A DNA stretch of 6,442 nt. Source: Trueperaceae bacterium. Lineage in GTDB: Bacteria > Deinococcota > Deinococci > Deinococcales > Trueperaceae. The DNA is taken from positions 1 to 6,442 of the forward strand of contig JARGGE010000170.1 in NCBI GenBank assembly GCA_029210865.1, given 5' to 3'. Shown here one piece after another: positions 6,376 to 6,442 of this stretch. A program made the translations under genes and the position numbers. The notes beneath the pieces were generated by a model. The model was given only the letters and a program-made list of their open reading frames with translations, was not told the origin of the DNA and did no database searches. The number at the start of each line of letters is the position of its first letter. Within the stretch, counting starts at the first letter, position 1.

Positions 6376-6442
6376 TGGGGTACCTCTGGTTTGGAGCGTT
6401 CGGTCGCCGTTCGGATGATGATCGAAGGGCTCGTCCAGCGCA
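6372..6442 (-). CDS. Possible C-terminal end of an upstream gene
   Basis: One minus-strand frame is open from the right edge for 22 codons and ends in TGA at 6374-6372, overlapping the tag start as GTGA. The last residues would read TERSKPEVPQ. The same GTGA overlap joins tag to the patatin gene, which makes an operon with a third upstream member plausible. The fragment is too short to assign a family. The bases are less GC-rich than the genes, so this could equally be the untranslated leader of tag. Confidence 0.25.
   Translation of the reverse strand, partial: RWTSPSIIIRTATERSKPEVPQ
6383..6387 (-). promoter_or_regulatory. Ribosome binding site of tag
   Basis: AGAGG on the minus strand lies 7 bases before the GTG at 6375. 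It is a partial but well-spaced Shine-Dalgarno match and supports GTG as the start. Confidence 0.5.

Overview
The window is very GC-rich, with codon third positions overwhelmingly G or C. It reads as ordinary chromosomal DNA of a diderm bacterium. The outer-membrane evidence is a patatin-like protein with a C-terminal Omp85-type beta-barrel. GTG start codons with 4-base GTGA stop/start overlaps, and a TACGAT hexamer only 6 bases upstream of an ATG (the arrangement of leaderless promoters common in Deinococcota), make a GC-rich Deinococcota lineage such as a Trueperaceae relative plausible. Other GC-rich diderms (Myxococcota, Gemmatimonadota) cannot be excluded from this window.

Layout: (1) Bases 1-746, minus strand: most of a PfkB-family sugar kinase, probably a fructokinase, running off the left edge, with an unusual Asp-Arg-Pro tandem repeat at its N-terminus and a possible frameshift near base 90. 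(2) Bases 747-1029: a divergent intergenic region with a candidate promoter for the kinase and a strong ribosome binding site for the next gene. (3) Bases 1030-3909, plus strand: complete pyruvate, phosphate dikinase with all key motifs. (4) Bases 3910-4006: a convergent intergenic gap holding two perfect GC-rich hairpins, probably a two-way transcription terminator. (5) Bases 4007-5779, minus strand: patatin-like phospholipase domain fused to an outer-membrane barrel, apparently lacking a signal peptide and the first strand of the patatin fold. (6) Bases 5776-6375, minus strand: DNA-3-methyladenine glycosylase I, whose stop overlaps the start of the patatin gene. (7) Bases 6372-6442: possible C-terminal end of a further upstream gene, again overlapping by GTGA.

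The two metabolic genes (sugar kinase and dikinase) are divergent and both act on central carbon flow: hexose phosphorylation, and pyruvate/PEP interconversion. The right half is a minus-strand operon pairing a base-excision repair enzyme with an outer-membrane lipase-like protein. These have no known functional link, so the pairing probably reflects compact gene packing. I see no mobile element, RNA gene, CRISPR array or convincing new multi-gene system. The most interesting object is the patatin-barrel protein with its abrupt N-terminus.
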